47,903 nucleotides of DNA from Amycolatopsis circi (GCF_003385235.1 NZ_PQIA01000067.1:1-47903), one strand, 5' to 3'. Counted from the stretch's first letter, positions 6,182-14,977 are shown. The notes: generated by a model from the sequence alone, not told the origin. Made by a program: numbers and translations.

Positions 6182-7879
6182 GTGCCGTTCCTCGCCGACG
6201 CGAACTTGCGGCTCGACGCGAGTCCGATCGACTACATCGAGTTGGCGTTCTATTTCGTCCTGGTGCTCGGCATCGGCGCTCTCGCGCGAAGGCAGGTGTC
6301 GAGCAGTCTCGACTTCCTGCTGTCGGGCCGGTCGCTGCCCGCGTGGGTCACCGGCCTGGCGTTCATTTCCGCGAACCTCGGCGCGGTCGAGGTCATGGGC
6401 ATGTCCGCCAACGGCGTCCTCTACGGCCTGCCGACGGTCCATTACTTCTGGATCGGCGCCATCCCGGCGATGCTGTTCCTCGGCCTGGTGATGATGCCGT
6501 TCTACTACGGCTCCAAGGTCCGCAGCGTGCCCGAGTTCATGCGCCGCCGGTTCGGGCCGACCGCGCACCTCGTCAACGGCATCAGCTTCGCCGCGGCGCA
6601 GATCCTCATCGCCGGCGCGAACCTGTTCCTGCTGGCCAGCGTCGTGAACCTGCTGTTGGGCTGGCCGCTGTGGGTGTCGATCGTCGTCGCCGCCGCCATC
6701 GTGCTCGGCTACACGGCGCTGGGCGGGTTGTCCGCCGCGATCTACAACGAGGTGCTGCAGTTCTTCGTGATCGTCGTGGCGCTGCTGCCGCTCACCATCG
6801 TCGGCCTGGTCAAGGTCGGCGGCTGGCAGGGCCTGGTCGACAAGATCACGCACAGCCCGGGCGGCACCGCGCAGCTGCACTCCTGGCCCGGCGACAACCT
6901 GACCGGGTTCGGCAACAACTTCCTGTCCGTCCTCGGCATCGTGTTCGGTCTCGGCTTCGTGCTGTCCTTCGGCTACTGGACGACGAACTTCGTCGAGGTC
7001 CAGCGCGCGATGGCGTCGAAGAGCATGTCGGCCGCGCGGCGGACGCCGATCATCGGCGCGTTCCCGAAGATGCTGGTGCCCTTCATCGTCATCATTCCCG
7101 GCATGATCGCCGGGGTCGTGGTGCCGGAGTACTTGCAGGACAAGGGACTTCTGCTGCAGGACAAGGCCGCGCCGAGCGGGGTCACCGCGAACAACGCGCT
7201 CCTGCTGCTGATGCGCGACCTGCTGCCCAACGGCATCCTCGGCATCGCGATCGCCGGTCTGCTCGCGTCGTTCATGGCGGGCATGGCGGCGAACCTCAGC
7301 TCGTTCAACACCGTCTTCACGTACGACATCTGGCAGACGTACGTGAAGAAGGACAAGCCGGACGGCTACTACCTGAGCCTCGGCCGCAAGACGACTGTCT
7401 GGGCGACCGTGCTGGCCATCGGCACCGCGTTCGTCGCGTCGCAGTCCGCGAACATCCTGACCTACCTGCAGGACCTGTTCTCCTTCTTCAACGCGCCGCT
7501 GTTCGCCACGTTCATCCTCGGCATGTTCTGGAAGCGGATGACCGCGGCCGCGGGCTGGATCGGCCTGGTGGCCGGTACCGCGTCGGCGATCACGATCTGG
7601 GCGCTCTCGCAGCTGGACGTGCTTTCGCTCGCCGGGCAGGGCACCAGCTTCGTCGCGGCGGGCACCGCGTTCGTCGTCGACATCGTGGTGAGCGTCGGGG
7701 TTTCGCTGGCCACTCAGCCGAAGCCGGACGCGCAGCTGGTCGGCCTGGTCTACTCGCTCACGCCGCGCGATTCGCTCAAGCACGACAACACCGGCGAGAA
7801 CGCGGGCTGGTACCGCAAGCCGGGCCTGCTGGCCGGCATCGTCCTCGTGCTCACCATCGCCCTCAACATCATCTTCTGA
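6182..7879 (+). CDS. sodium:solute symporter (SSS family)
   Basis: A 565-residue polytopic permease with about 13 membrane segments and the LeuT-like SSS fold. Diagnostic stretches include SLDFLLSGRSLPAWVTGLAF near the N-terminus, the long conserved SFGYWTTNFVEVQRAMASKS segment in mid-protein, and the downstream LLASFMAGMAANLSSFNT helix that carries Na+-site residues in this family. It imports a small solute with Na+; sugar, carboxylate and amino-acid transporters share these features, so the substrate is unassigned. GTG 6182 with GGAGG 8 nt upstream is preferred; ATG 6158 is in frame but has no ribosome site. The next gene starts 10 nt after its stop. Confidence 0.9.
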   Translation: MPFLADANLRLDASPIDYIELAFYFVLVLGIGALARRQVSSSLDFLLSGRSLPAWVTGLAFISANLGAVEVMGMSANGVLYGLPTVHYFWIGAIPAMLFLGLVMMPFYYGSKVRSVPEFMRRRFGPTAHLVNGISFAAAQILIAGANLFLLASVVNLLLGWPLWVSIVVAAAIVLGYTALGGLSAAIYNEVLQFFVIVVALLPLTIVGLVKVGGWQGLVDKITHSPGGTAQLHSWPGDNLTGFGNNFLSVLGIVFGLGFVLSFGYWTTNFVEVQRAMASKSMSAARRTPIIGAFPKMLVPFIVIIPGMIAGVVVPEYLQDKGLLLQDKAAPSGVTANNALLLLMRDLLPNGILGIAIAGLLASFMAGMAANLSSFNTVFTYDIWQTYVKKDKPDGYYLSLGRKTTVWATVLAIGTAFVASQSANILTYLQDLFSFFNAPLFATFILGMFWKRMTAAAGWIGLVAGTASAITIWALSQLDVLSLAGQGTSFVAAGTAFVVDIVVSVGVSLATQPKPDAQLVGLVYSLTPRDSLKHDNTGENAGWYRKPGLLAGIVLVLTIALNIIF

Positions 7880-7889
7880 GGAGGCCCGC

Positions 7890-8165
7890 ATGACCGAGAA
7901 AACCTCGCGGCCGCACAAGGCGGGCGCCTTCGACATCCGGCTGATCATCGCGCTGCTGCTCGGCGTCTACGGCGTGATCCTCACGATCATGGGCGCCGGG
8001 TTCACCAGCGACGCCGACCTGAAGAAGGCCGCCGACGTGAACATCAACCTCTGGTCGGGCATCGGCCTGCTGGTGGTGACCGCGTTGTTCGTGCTGTGGG
8101 CGGTGCTGCGGCCGCTGGTCGTGCCGCCTTCCGCCGAAACGACGGAAGAGTCACCCGCCGAATAA
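7890..8165 (+). CDS. small two-helix membrane partner of the symporter
   Basis: A 91-residue protein with a basic N-terminus, two hydrophobic helices (about 17-37 and 54-75) joined by a short polar loop (SDADLKKAADVN), and an acidic tail. It starts 10 nt after the symporter stop with GAGG upstream, so the two are surely co-translated. No named family was recognised. An accessory or stabilising subunit of the symporter is the simplest reading. A strong hairpin (8176-8217) ends the unit. Confidence 0.78.
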   Translation: MTEKTSRPHKAGAFDIRLIIALLLGVYGVILTIMGAGFTSDADLKKAADVNINLWSGIGLLVVTALFVLWAVLRPLVVPPSAETTEESPAE

Positions 8166-8175
8166 CCGGGTTGCG

Positions 8176-8217
8176 ACCACGTCCGGCAACCTGGCCCGCT
8201 AGGTTGCCGGACGTGGT
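8176..8217 (+). terminator. 17-bp perfect hairpin after the symporter operon
   Basis: Arms 8176-8192 (ACCACGTCCGGCAACCT) and 8201-8217 are perfectly complementary with an 8-nt loop. The hairpin begins 10 nt after the symporter-partner stop. Its right arm includes the GTG GTG codons at 8213-8218, which are the best starts for the next gene, so terminator and start site overlap. Confidence 0.75.
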
Positions 8218-9217
8218 GCACGATCGCCGGTTCGGCCGGTTCCCGAAGTTGTCCGCCCTGGTCGCCGCGGGCTTGGTCGCGACGGCCGCGATGTCCGCGT
8301 GCGGCGGCCCGAATCTGGGCAAGGAGAACTTCGCGCGCACGACCGTCCCCGCCGCCGGGGACAGCGCCGCGACGTCCGGCCCCATCACCGATCCCGCGGT
8401 CGCCCCCGCCGTCCTGCGCGACCTGCTGCCGTGCCAGTTCGTGGACAAGACGGCGATGAGCCCGCTCGGCACGATCCAGGGCGAGGCGACCGCGTCGAGC
8501 ACGCAGTTCGACTCCTGTGTCGCCAAGGCGAACGACCCGGGCGGCAAGGAAATCCGGGCGAGCGTCGAGGTCGGCGGCATCGTGACGTTCGCTTCGGACA
8601 AGACCACCGGTGCGGTCGGCGGGCTGCCGCAGGTCGAGGTGCCGGACCTCGGCGGCGGATCCGGCTGCGTGGTCAGCGCGCTCACCGCGCGGAACCCGGC
8701 CTTCGGGGTGTCCTTCCGGATCGACTACACCGGCGGCGACGCCTGCGCGGCCGGTCGCAAGCTCGTCGCGACGGCGGTCGAGAAACTGCACAACAACCCG
8801 CAGAAGTACACGCCGGGCCCAGGCTCGCTGCTGGCCGTCGACCCGTGCACGGTACTCGACCAGGCCGCGGTGGACGGCGTCGTGAAGGGCGGGACCCCGC
8901 GGGCGTCCGGGCTGCACTCGTGCGAGTGGGGCCTGATCCCGAGCGTCCGGGTGACGATGTTCCCCGGCGTCGTGCCGAGCGAGGGCGACGGCTGGCTGAA
9001 GGCCGATGTCGGCACGCCGAGCCAGGCCTACGCGAAGCAGGGCACCTCCGGGTCGAGCTGCCAGGTCAAATGGCAGCACCGGCAGTGGAAGGAAGACCAC
9101 GTCGAGGTTGTCCAGCTGGAGTACTCGAACTCCGACGCCCAGCCGGACAAGGACGACCCGTGCGGCAAGACCGTCGGGCTGGCCAAGCAGCTGGCCGGGA
9201 AACTGCCCGCGGCGTGA
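8213..9217 (+). CDS. secreted lipoprotein with two DUF3558-like modules
   Basis: About 334 residues. A basic n-region (HDRRFGRFPK), a hydrophobic stretch and a lipobox ending AAMSAC (Cys near 29) give a lipoprotein anchored outside the membrane. Two similar modules follow: around 75-115 (LLPCQFVDKTAM ... FDSCVAK) and around 210-245 (VDPCTVLDQAAV ... LHSCEWGL). Both show the D/P-C-x3-D and S-C-x-W/V pattern common in DUF3558 lipoproteins of Pseudonocardiaceae. Function is unknown. The start is one of two GTG codons (8213 or 8216) inside the upstream hairpin; no other start keeps a complete signal peptide. Confidence 0.8.
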   Translation: MVHDRRFGRFPKLSALVAAGLVATAAMSACGGPNLGKENFARTTVPAAGDSAATSGPITDPAVAPAVLRDLLPCQFVDKTAMSPLGTIQGEATASSTQFDSCVAKANDPGGKEIRASVEVGGIVTFASDKTTGAVGGLPQVEVPDLGGGSGCVVSALTARNPAFGVSFRIDYTGGDACAAGRKLVATAVEKLHNNPQKYTPGPGSLLAVDPCTVLDQAAVDGVVKGGTPRASGLHSCEWGLIPSVRVTMFPGVVPSEGDGWLKADVGTPSQAYAKQGTSGSSCQVKWQHRQWKEDHVEVVQLEYSNSDAQPDKDDPCGKTVGLAKQLAGKLPAA

Positions 9218-9296
9218 CCCGTGGGGCGCTTTGCGGCGCGCCCGGCGACCTCATAGGTTGGGGTCGTCCACGCCGCCGAGGTGCCGGAGGTCCGCC

Positions 9297-10298
9297 ATGA
9301 AGAAGATCATCAACGATCCGGCGGCCGTTGTCGCCGAATCGCTCAGAGGGCTCGCGATCGCGCACGCGGACCTGCTGCGCGTGCGCGACGACCCGGCGCT
9401 GGTCGTGCGCGCGGACGCGCCGGTGCCGGGCAAGGTCGCCGTGGTGTCCGGCGGCGGGTCCGGGCACGAACCGCTGCACGGCGGGTTCGTCGGCCTGGGG
9501 ATGCTCGACGCCGCGGTGCCCGGGCCGGTGTTCACCTCGCCGACCCCGGACGCGGTGCAGGACGCGATCGCGGCCACCACCGGTCCAGCCGGGGCGCTGC
9601 TGATCGTGAAGAACTACACCGGCGACGTGCTGAACTTCGAGACCGCCGCCGAACTGGCCGCGGCCGAGGACCTGGACGTGCGCAGCGTGGTCATCGACGA
9701 CGACGTGGCGGTCAAGGACTCCACGTTCACCGCCGGGCGGCGCGGTGTCGGCGGCACGGTGCTGCTGGAGAAGATCACCGGCGCGGCGGCCGAGCGCGGC
9801 GATTCGCTGGACGCGGTGGAAGCGTTGGCGCGCAAGGTGATCGGACAAGTCCGGTCGATCGGGGTGGCGCTGTCCGCGCCGACCGTCCCGCACGCCGGCG
9901 AGCCGAGTTTCGACCTGGGACCGGACGAGATCGAGTTCGGCATCGGCATCCACGGCGAACCCGGCCGCGAGCGGATCCCGGCCGAACCGGCCGACGCGCT
10001 GGTCGCCCGGATGGTCGAGGCGGTGGTGTCCGACCTGCCGTTCGAGTCCGGCGACAAGGTGCTGCTGTTCACCAACTCGATGGGCGGCACGCCGCAGCTG
10101 GAGCTGTATCTCGCGCACGGCATCGCCGAGCGGCTGCTGGCCGAACGCGGGATCCTGGTCGAGCGCAGGCTGGTCGGCCCGTACATCACGAGCCTGGAAA
10201 TGCAGGGCATCAGCCTGACCCTGCTGAAATTGGACGACGAGCTTACGCGGCTGTGGGACGCGCCGGTGCGCACGCCCGCGCTGCGGTGGGGGATCTGA
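9297..10298 (+). CDS. dhaK: dihydroxyacetone kinase subunit DhaK (PTS-type)
   Basis: A 333-residue substrate-binding subunit of the PEP:dihydroxyacetone phosphotransferase. SGGGSGHEPLHGGFVG (51-66) holds His57, matching the His56 general-base region of E. coli DhaK. His219 in FGIGIHGEPG corresponds to the histidine that covalently holds dihydroxyacetone as a hemiaminal. GGAGG at 9286-9290 lies 6 nt before the ATG. It overlaps dhaL (TGATG), and dhaM follows with a GTGA overlap, so the three subunits are translationally coupled. Confidence 0.96.
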   Translation: MKKIINDPAAVVAESLRGLAIAHADLLRVRDDPALVVRADAPVPGKVAVVSGGGSGHEPLHGGFVGLGMLDAAVPGPVFTSPTPDAVQDAIAATTGPAGALLIVKNYTGDVLNFETAAELAAAEDLDVRSVVIDDDVAVKDSTFTAGRRGVGGTVLLEKITGAAAERGDSLDAVEALARKVIGQVRSIGVALSAPTVPHAGEPSFDLGPDEIEFGIGIHGEPGRERIPAEPADALVARMVEAVVSDLPFESGDKVLLFTNSMGGTPQLELYLAHGIAERLLAERGILVERRLVGPYITSLEMQGISLTLLKLDDELTRLWDAPVRTPALRWGI

Positions 10299-10921
10299 TG
10301 GCCTGCACAGCCGAAGGGGTCGCGGCCGCGTTGCGCGCCGCAGCCGAGGTGATCGCCGAACACCGCACCGAACTGGTGGATCTGGACCGCGCGATCGGCG
10401 ACGCCGACCACGGCGAAAACCTGAGCCGGGGCTTCACCGCGATCGTCTCCGCACTGGAGACCGCAGTGCCGGAAACGCCGGGCGGGGTGGCCAAACTCGC
10501 TGCCACCACACTGATTTCGAAGGTCGGCGGCGCGGCCGGACCGCTCTACGGCACGGCATTCCTGCGTGCGTCGGCGAAGCTCGGCGACGCGGCGGAGATC
10601 GACGTGCCGTTGCTGCTGGACGCACTGCGCGCTGCGTTGGAGGGTGTGCAGGCGCGCGGCAAGGCAGTGGGCGGCGACGCGACGATGGTCGATGCCTTGA
10701 TCCCGGCCATCTCCGCGGCTGAAGGCGCTGCCGACGGCACGATCGCCGACGTGCTCACCGCGGCTGCCGACGGGGCAGACCGCGGCGCGGAGTCCACTGT
10801 GGACTTGATCCCGCGCAAGGGCCGTGCCTCGTACCTCGGGGAACGCGCGGTGGGACACATGGATCCGGGCGCCCGTTCGACGGCGCTGCTGCTGCGCGCG
10901 TTCGCGGAGGCGGCCCGGTGA
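10298..10921 (+). CDS. dhaL: dihydroxyacetone kinase subunit DhaL (ADP-binding)
   Basis: A 207-residue all-helical subunit that keeps ADP bound and passes phosphate from DhaM to dihydroxyacetone on DhaK. The Mg-binding aspartates fall at Asp30, Asp35 and Asp37 (LDRAIGDADHG), the positions known for E. coli DhaL. The nucleotide loops KVGGAAGPLYGTAF (around 70-83) and GGDATMVDAL (around 126-135) are intact. ATG overlaps the dhaK stop, and its own stop overlaps the dhaM GTG. Confidence 0.95.
   Translation: MACTAEGVAAALRAAAEVIAEHRTELVDLDRAIGDADHGENLSRGFTAIVSALETAVPETPGGVAKLAATTLISKVGGAAGPLYGTAFLRASAKLGDAAEIDVPLLLDALRAALEGVQARGKAVGGDATMVDALIPAISAAEGAADGTIADVLTAAADGADRGAESTVDLIPRKGRASYLGERAVGHMDPGARSTALLLRAFAEAAR
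10792..10804. repeat. GTCCANNNTGGAC word, inside dhaL
   Basis: GTCCACTGTGGAC, encoding Ser-Thr-Val-Asp with the rare codon ACT. One of six occurrences; see findings. Confidence 0.55.
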
Positions 10922-11604
10922 CCGTCGGAATCGTTCTTGTGTCGCACAGCGCGAAACTGGCCGAAGGGCTGGCCGAACTGGCCGCCCAGATGGCCCCGGA
11001 CGTCCGGATCGTCCCGGCGGGCGGGCTGCCCGACGGCGGCGGCATCGGCACCGACTACGACGAGGTCGTCGCGGCCACTCAGCGCGCGGACTCCGGTGAC
11101 GGCGTGGTGCTGCTCTACGACCTCGGCAGTGCGCAGATGACCGCCGAACTGGCCGTGGAATCGCTGGCCGACCCGTCCGCCGCGGTGGTGGTCGACGCGC
11201 CGCTGGTGGAAGGCGCGGTGGCGGCGGCCGTCGCGGCGCAGGGCGGCGCGAACGCCAAGGCGGTGGGCGAGGCCGCGGCGAGTGCCGGTGTCGCACCCGA
11301 CCTGGCCGCGGTGGAGCTGTCGGCGGCTGGCGAGGAAGGCGTGGTGGAGAAGGAATTCACGCTGACCAACGACGTCGGGCTGCACGCGCGACCGGCCGCG
11401 GTCGTGGTGCGCAGCCTTGCCGAATTCGAGGCCGAGGTGTCGATCCGGCTGGGCGAGCAGGAGGCGGACGCGCACAGCGTGCTGGCGCTGATGTCGCTCG
11501 GCGCGCGCCAAGGCGACCGGATCGTGGTGCGGGCTCGCGGACTGCAGGCGTCCGAGGCGGTCGCCAAGGTGGCTGAGCTGGTGGAGGCGAACTTCGGGGA
11601 GTGA
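10918..11604 (+). CDS. dhaM: DhaM phosphocarrier: EIIA(Man)-HPr fusion
   Basis: A 228-residue phosphoryl donor for DhaL. The N-terminal EIIA(mannose)-like domain has phospho-acceptor His10 in VLVSHS and the YDLGSAQM motif near 67-74. An Ala-rich linker leads to a C-terminal HPr domain with His156 in GLHARPA. The E. coli protein has a third, truncated enzyme I domain, which is absent here; two-domain DhaM proteins are known in Gram-positive bacteria. No ptsI gene is in the window, so phosphate must come from enzyme I encoded elsewhere. GTG start overlaps the dhaL stop by 4 nt. Confidence 0.93.
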   Translation: MTVGIVLVSHSAKLAEGLAELAAQMAPDVRIVPAGGLPDGGGIGTDYDEVVAATQRADSGDGVVLLYDLGSAQMTAELAVESLADPSAAVVVDAPLVEGAVAAAVAAQGGANAKAVGEAAASAGVAPDLAAVELSAAGEEGVVEKEFTLTNDVGLHARPAAVVVRSLAEFEAEVSIRLGEQEADAHSVLALMSLGARQGDRIVVRARGLQASEAVAKVAELVEANFGE

Positions 11605-11721
11605 CCCGGGCCGTTTCCGACCGGGTGACTTCGCCGGGACTGACTCGATTCCGATGTGCTTTCGAGGGGCTCGCGTGGCACAGTGAGCGGCAATTACCAG
11701 CGGGTAACCTCTGGAGGCCTG

Positions 11722-13488
11722 GTGGCACGGGAAATCTCGACGGTCGGTGTGGTCGGTCTTGGCACGATGGGCGCGGGCATCGCCGAGGTGCTCGCCCGCA
11801 GCGGGCTTGACGTGGTCGCGGTGGAACTCGACGAGGCCGGAGTCGAACGCGGCCTCGGCCACGTGCGGCATTCGACCGAGCGGGCGCTCGCGGGCGGAAA
11901 GCTCGACGAGGCGGGCCGGGAGGCGCTGCTGGGCCGGATCCGCACCACCACCTCGCTCGCCGATCTGTCCGAAGTGGACTTGGTGATCGAGGCGATCCCG
12001 GAGAACCTCGCGGCGAAGGCCGAGGTGTTCACCCAGTTGGACCAGGTGACGCGGCCGGACGTGGTGTTCGCGTCCAATACGTCCTCGCTGTCCATCACCG
12101 AGATCGGCGTGCACACCGCGCGGCCGGGCAAGGTCGTCGGGATGCACTTCTTCAACCCGGCCCCGGTGTTGAAGCTGGTCGAGGTCGTGCGCACGGTGGT
12201 GACCGAGCCGGACGTGGTGTCCGACGTCGTGGAATTCGCGCAGCGGCTGGGCAAATCGCCGGTGGTGATGGGCGACCGGGCCGGGTTCATCGCGAACGCG
12301 CTGCTCTTCGGCTACCTCAACCACGCGGTGCGGATGTACGAGCAGCGGTATGCCACCCGCGAAGATCTTGATGCCGCGATGCGTTTCGGCTGCGGCTACC
12401 CGATGGGCCCGCTCGCGCTGCTCGACCTGATCGGGCTGGACACCGCGTACGAAATCCTCGACACGATGTACCACCAATCCCGCAACCGGCTGCACGCGCC
12501 CGCGCCGCTGCTGAAGCAGATGATCACCGCGGGGCAGCTCGGACGCAAGAGCGGGCACGGTTTCTACGCCTACGACGCGCCGGATTCGCCGGTGGTGGTG
12601 GATTCCGTCGCATCGTCCGAAGTGGACTCTTCGGTGGCTCGCGAAGTGCGCACCGTCGGCGTGATAGGCACCGGAACGATGGCCACCGGCATCGCGGAAG
12701 TGTTTGCCAAGCGCGGTTTCGACGTGGTGCTGCGGGCGCGGAGCAAGGAGAAGGCCGACGCGTCGGTGGCGAAGGTGAAGAAGTCGCTCGACAAGGCCGT
12801 GGTGAAGGGCAAACTGTCCGAAGAGGACGCCGCGGCCGCGCTCGCCCGGATCCGGCCGGTGACGGAATTCGAGGAACTGGCCGACGTCGACCTGGTGGTC
12901 GAAGCGGTGGCCGAGGAGCTTTCCGTTAAGCAGGCGGTGTTTTCAGCCTTGGACGAGGTCGTCCGGCCGGGCGCGGTGCTCGCGACCACGACGTCCTCGC
13001 TGCCGGTCATCGAATGCGCGGCGGCGACCTCGCGTCCCGGCGACGTGGTCGGCCTGCACTTCTTCAATCCGGCGCCGGTGATGAAACTGGTGGAAGTGGT
13101 TTCGACGATCGCGACCGCCCCGGACGTCACCGCGACCGCGACCGCGGTGTGTGCGGCGGTCGGCAAACACCCGGTGCATTGTGGCGACCGAGCCGGATTC
13201 ATCGTGAACGCGCTGCTTTTCCCGTATCTCAACGACGCGGTGAAAATGCTGGAGGCGCATTACGCGTCGGCGGACGACATTGACACCGCGATGAAGGTCG
13301 GTTGCGGGTTGCCGATGGGCCCGTTCGAATTGCTGGACGTGGTGGGGCTGGACGTTTCGCTGGCGATCGAGCGGACGTTGTTCAACGAGTTCCGCGAGGA
13401 AGGTTTCGCCCCGGCGCCGTTGCTGGAACACCTGGTGACGGCAGGACGGTTGGGTCGCAAGACTGGTAAGGGCTTTAAGGACTACTGA
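11722..13488 (+). CDS. tandem-duplicated 3-hydroxyacyl-CoA dehydrogenase (two 3HCDH modules)
   Basis: A 588-residue protein made of two complete copies of one ~285-residue module. Each has a Rossmann NAD loop (GLGTMGAG near 12; GTGTMATG near 318), the catalytic His motif HFFNPAPV(L/M)KLVEVV, the (G)DRAGFI(A/V)NALLF segment, and a C-terminal helical domain ending LGRK(S/T)G(H/K)GF. Both copies keep the catalytic histidine. They oxidise 3-hydroxyacyl-CoA, for example 3-hydroxybutyryl-CoA in fatty-acid or aromatic catabolism. The linker around residues 285-310 is Ser/Val-rich. GTG 11722 has GGAGG 4 nt upstream. The 3' end overlaps the convergent acetyltransferase by 7 nt. Confidence 0.92.
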   Translation: MAREISTVGVVGLGTMGAGIAEVLARSGLDVVAVELDEAGVERGLGHVRHSTERALAGGKLDEAGREALLGRIRTTTSLADLSEVDLVIEAIPENLAAKAEVFTQLDQVTRPDVVFASNTSSLSITEIGVHTARPGKVVGMHFFNPAPVLKLVEVVRTVVTEPDVVSDVVEFAQRLGKSPVVMGDRAGFIANALLFGYLNHAVRMYEQRYATREDLDAAMRFGCGYPMGPLALLDLIGLDTAYEILDTMYHQSRNRLHAPAPLLKQMITAGQLGRKSGHGFYAYDAPDSPVVVDSVASSEVDSSVAREVRTVGVIGTGTMATGIAEVFAKRGFDVVLRARSKEKADASVAKVKKSLDKAVVKGKLSEEDAAAALARIRPVTEFEELADVDLVVEAVAEELSVKQAVFSALDEVVRPGAVLATTTSSLPVIECAAATSRPGDVVGLHFFNPAPVMKLVEVVSTIATAPDVTATATAVCAAVGKHPVHCGDRAGFIVNALLFPYLNDAVKMLEAHYASADDIDTAMKVGCGLPMGPFELLDVVGLDVSLAIERTLFNEFREEGFAPAPLLEHLVTAGRLGRKTGKGFKDY

Positions 13489-13916
13489 CGCTTGTACGTG
13501 TAGAGAATGAAGCCGTCGTGGTATTTGCCGACCCGATCGTAAAGCGCGCGGGCCGGGGCGTCTTCGAGGGTGTTCCAGTAGAGCGACGGAAAGCCTTGCT
13601 CGTCGGCATCGCGGGCAACCCACTCGATCAACGCCGTCGCGACACCTTTTCGCCGGACGTTCTCGTTCACGAACACGTCGGCGAGGTAGCACTTCCCGGA
13701 GTACCAGATGCTGGCGTGGAACAGGTAGTGCGCGATGCCGACCATCGTGCCGTCGAGCTTGGCGGCGACCCCGCGGATCCGGTCGTCGTCAAGCAAGCGG
13801 CGCCAGGTCCGGTCGTAGCTGCCGTCGGTGCGTTCGACGTCGAAGTAGGCGTCTTTGCCGCGGGCGAGGACTTCCCAGTCGGCGCGGTCGGTTTCGGTCA
13901 GGAAGTTGATCTGCAC
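13482..13916 (-). CDS. GNAT-family N-acetyltransferase
   Basis: A 144-residue GNAT protein. Motif A is DVFVNENVRRKGVATALIEWV (around 80-100), including the acetyl-CoA pyrophosphate loop RRKGVA. Motif B is around 110-130, with YWNTLEDAPARALYDRVG. It transfers an acetyl group from acetyl-CoA to an amine; the substrate is unknown. The start is the GTG read from 13916. Its stop overlaps the end of the convergent dehydrogenase gene (13482-13488), leaving no room for a terminator hairpin. Confidence 0.88.
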   Translation of the reverse strand: MQINFLTETDRADWEVLARGKDAYFDVERTDGSYDRTWRRLLDDDRIRGVAAKLDGTMVGIAHYLFHASIWYSGKCYLADVFVNENVRRKGVATALIEWVARDADEQGFPSLYWNTLEDAPARALYDRVGKYHDGFILYTYKRQ

Positions 13917-13943
13917 GCGCCTATCTTGCGCTGCTGCGCGTAA

Positions 13944-14897
13944 TCAGCGCAGTGGCAGGCTTTCGAGGGTGAACACCGGGCTCGTCGGCGGGTCGCCGCG
14001 CAGGTACCCGTTCATCTGGGAGTTGCTCACCAGCAGTCGGTCCCCGCTCACGGCGACGCCGGTGGTGGTGTCGGCCCCCGGGTAGGTGCGTTCGCCGACG
14101 ACGGTGGCCTGGGTGTAATCGCAGGACAGCCGCACAGTGGTGATCTCATTGTTTACGGAGCGTGCGATGTACAGCGTGTTCCCTCGCAGCATCATGCCGT
14201 CGGCGCTGGTCAGGGGTGGCGCGGCGATCTTGCGGATTTCGCCGGTCGCGAGGGTAAGCCGGTAGAGCGCGCCGCTGTACCAGTAGCCGATGATCAGCGA
14301 CTTTCCGTCGGGGGTGGCGACGATGCCGTTGCCGTTGGACTGGCCGGCGACGTAGTCCGGCAGGCGGGAGGCCGCCTGCAAGGTTCGGTGGGCGCCGGTT
14401 GCCGGGCCGTGCACCTCGGCGGCCGGGATCCGGTAGAGCACGGGGCGGAACGAGTCGGTGACGTAGACGTCGCCGTTGGGGGCGACGGCTTCGTCGTTCA
14501 CGAGGGTCTTCTCGCCCGAGTCGGGGACGCTGTAGCTGGCAACGAGTTTGCCGGTGCTGGTGTAGGTGAACAAGCGCCCGGTGAAAGCGCCGGCGACCAC
14601 CAGACGATTGCCGCTGATCTTGATCCCGGAGACCTCGGTGCGATCGTCGCGACCGCCGGGCAGGAAGGGATCGAGCGCCTTCGACCCGAGGCGTCCGCGG
14701 TACACGGTGCCGTCGGCGATGCTGCCGGTGTAGATGTAGCGGTTGTCGGTCGCGATGCTTTCGGGATAGGCGTTGGCGCCGTTGATGGTGATCGTGGAGA
14801 GGCCGTCCTCGCGGGTCGCGGCAGTGGCGGGAAACGCGAGGGCGGTCAGGGCGGTGGACATCGCGGTGAGGGCAAAAAGCGCGGTGCGGGGGGACAT
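13944..14897 (-). CDS. secreted SMP-30/gluconolactonase-like beta-propeller protein
   Basis: A 317-residue protein with a clear Sec signal peptide (MSPRTALFALTAMSTALTAL, cleavage after PATAA). Repeated propeller blades follow, such as NDEAVAPNGDVYVTDS, GNGIVATPDGKSLIIGY and TTGVAVSGDRLLVSNS. This arrangement is typical of SMP-30/LRE-type six-bladed propellers, which include lactonases and metal-binding esterases; the activity here is unproved. ATG read from 14897 has AAAGGTG upstream. It is divergent from an HxlR regulator across a short promoter region with repeats, suggesting regulation by that protein. Confidence 0.82.
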   Translation of the reverse strand: MSPRTALFALTAMSTALTALAFPATAATREDGLSTITINGANAYPESIATDNRYIYTGSIADGTVYRGRLGSKALDPFLPGGRDDRTEVSGIKISGNRLVVAGAFTGRLFTYTSTGKLVASYSVPDSGEKTLVNDEAVAPNGDVYVTDSFRPVLYRIPAAEVHGPATGAHRTLQAASRLPDYVAGQSNGNGIVATPDGKSLIIGYWYSGALYRLTLATGEIRKIAAPPLTSADGMMLRGNTLYIARSVNNEITTVRLSCDYTQATVVGERTYPGADTTTGVAVSGDRLLVSNSQMNGYLRGDPPTSPVFTLESLPLR

Positions 14898-14977
14898 CGT
14901 GGGAGCACCTTTCCGGTGGTGACGAGGACTTCCTGCCGCGGGCTTCCCGCGGCGTTGCGGTCCACGATGGCCCGGCC

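Noticed and set aside
6056..7948. 630-residue reverse open frame opposite the symporter
   Set aside because: Arg/His/Glu-rich translation with no domain, directly antisense to a clear membrane transporter. It is a typical high-GC shadow frame.
10546..12558. 670-residue reverse open frame opposite dhaL/dhaM/dehydrogenase
   Set aside because: No family similarity; it is explained by GC codon bias on the antisense strand of three well-supported genes.
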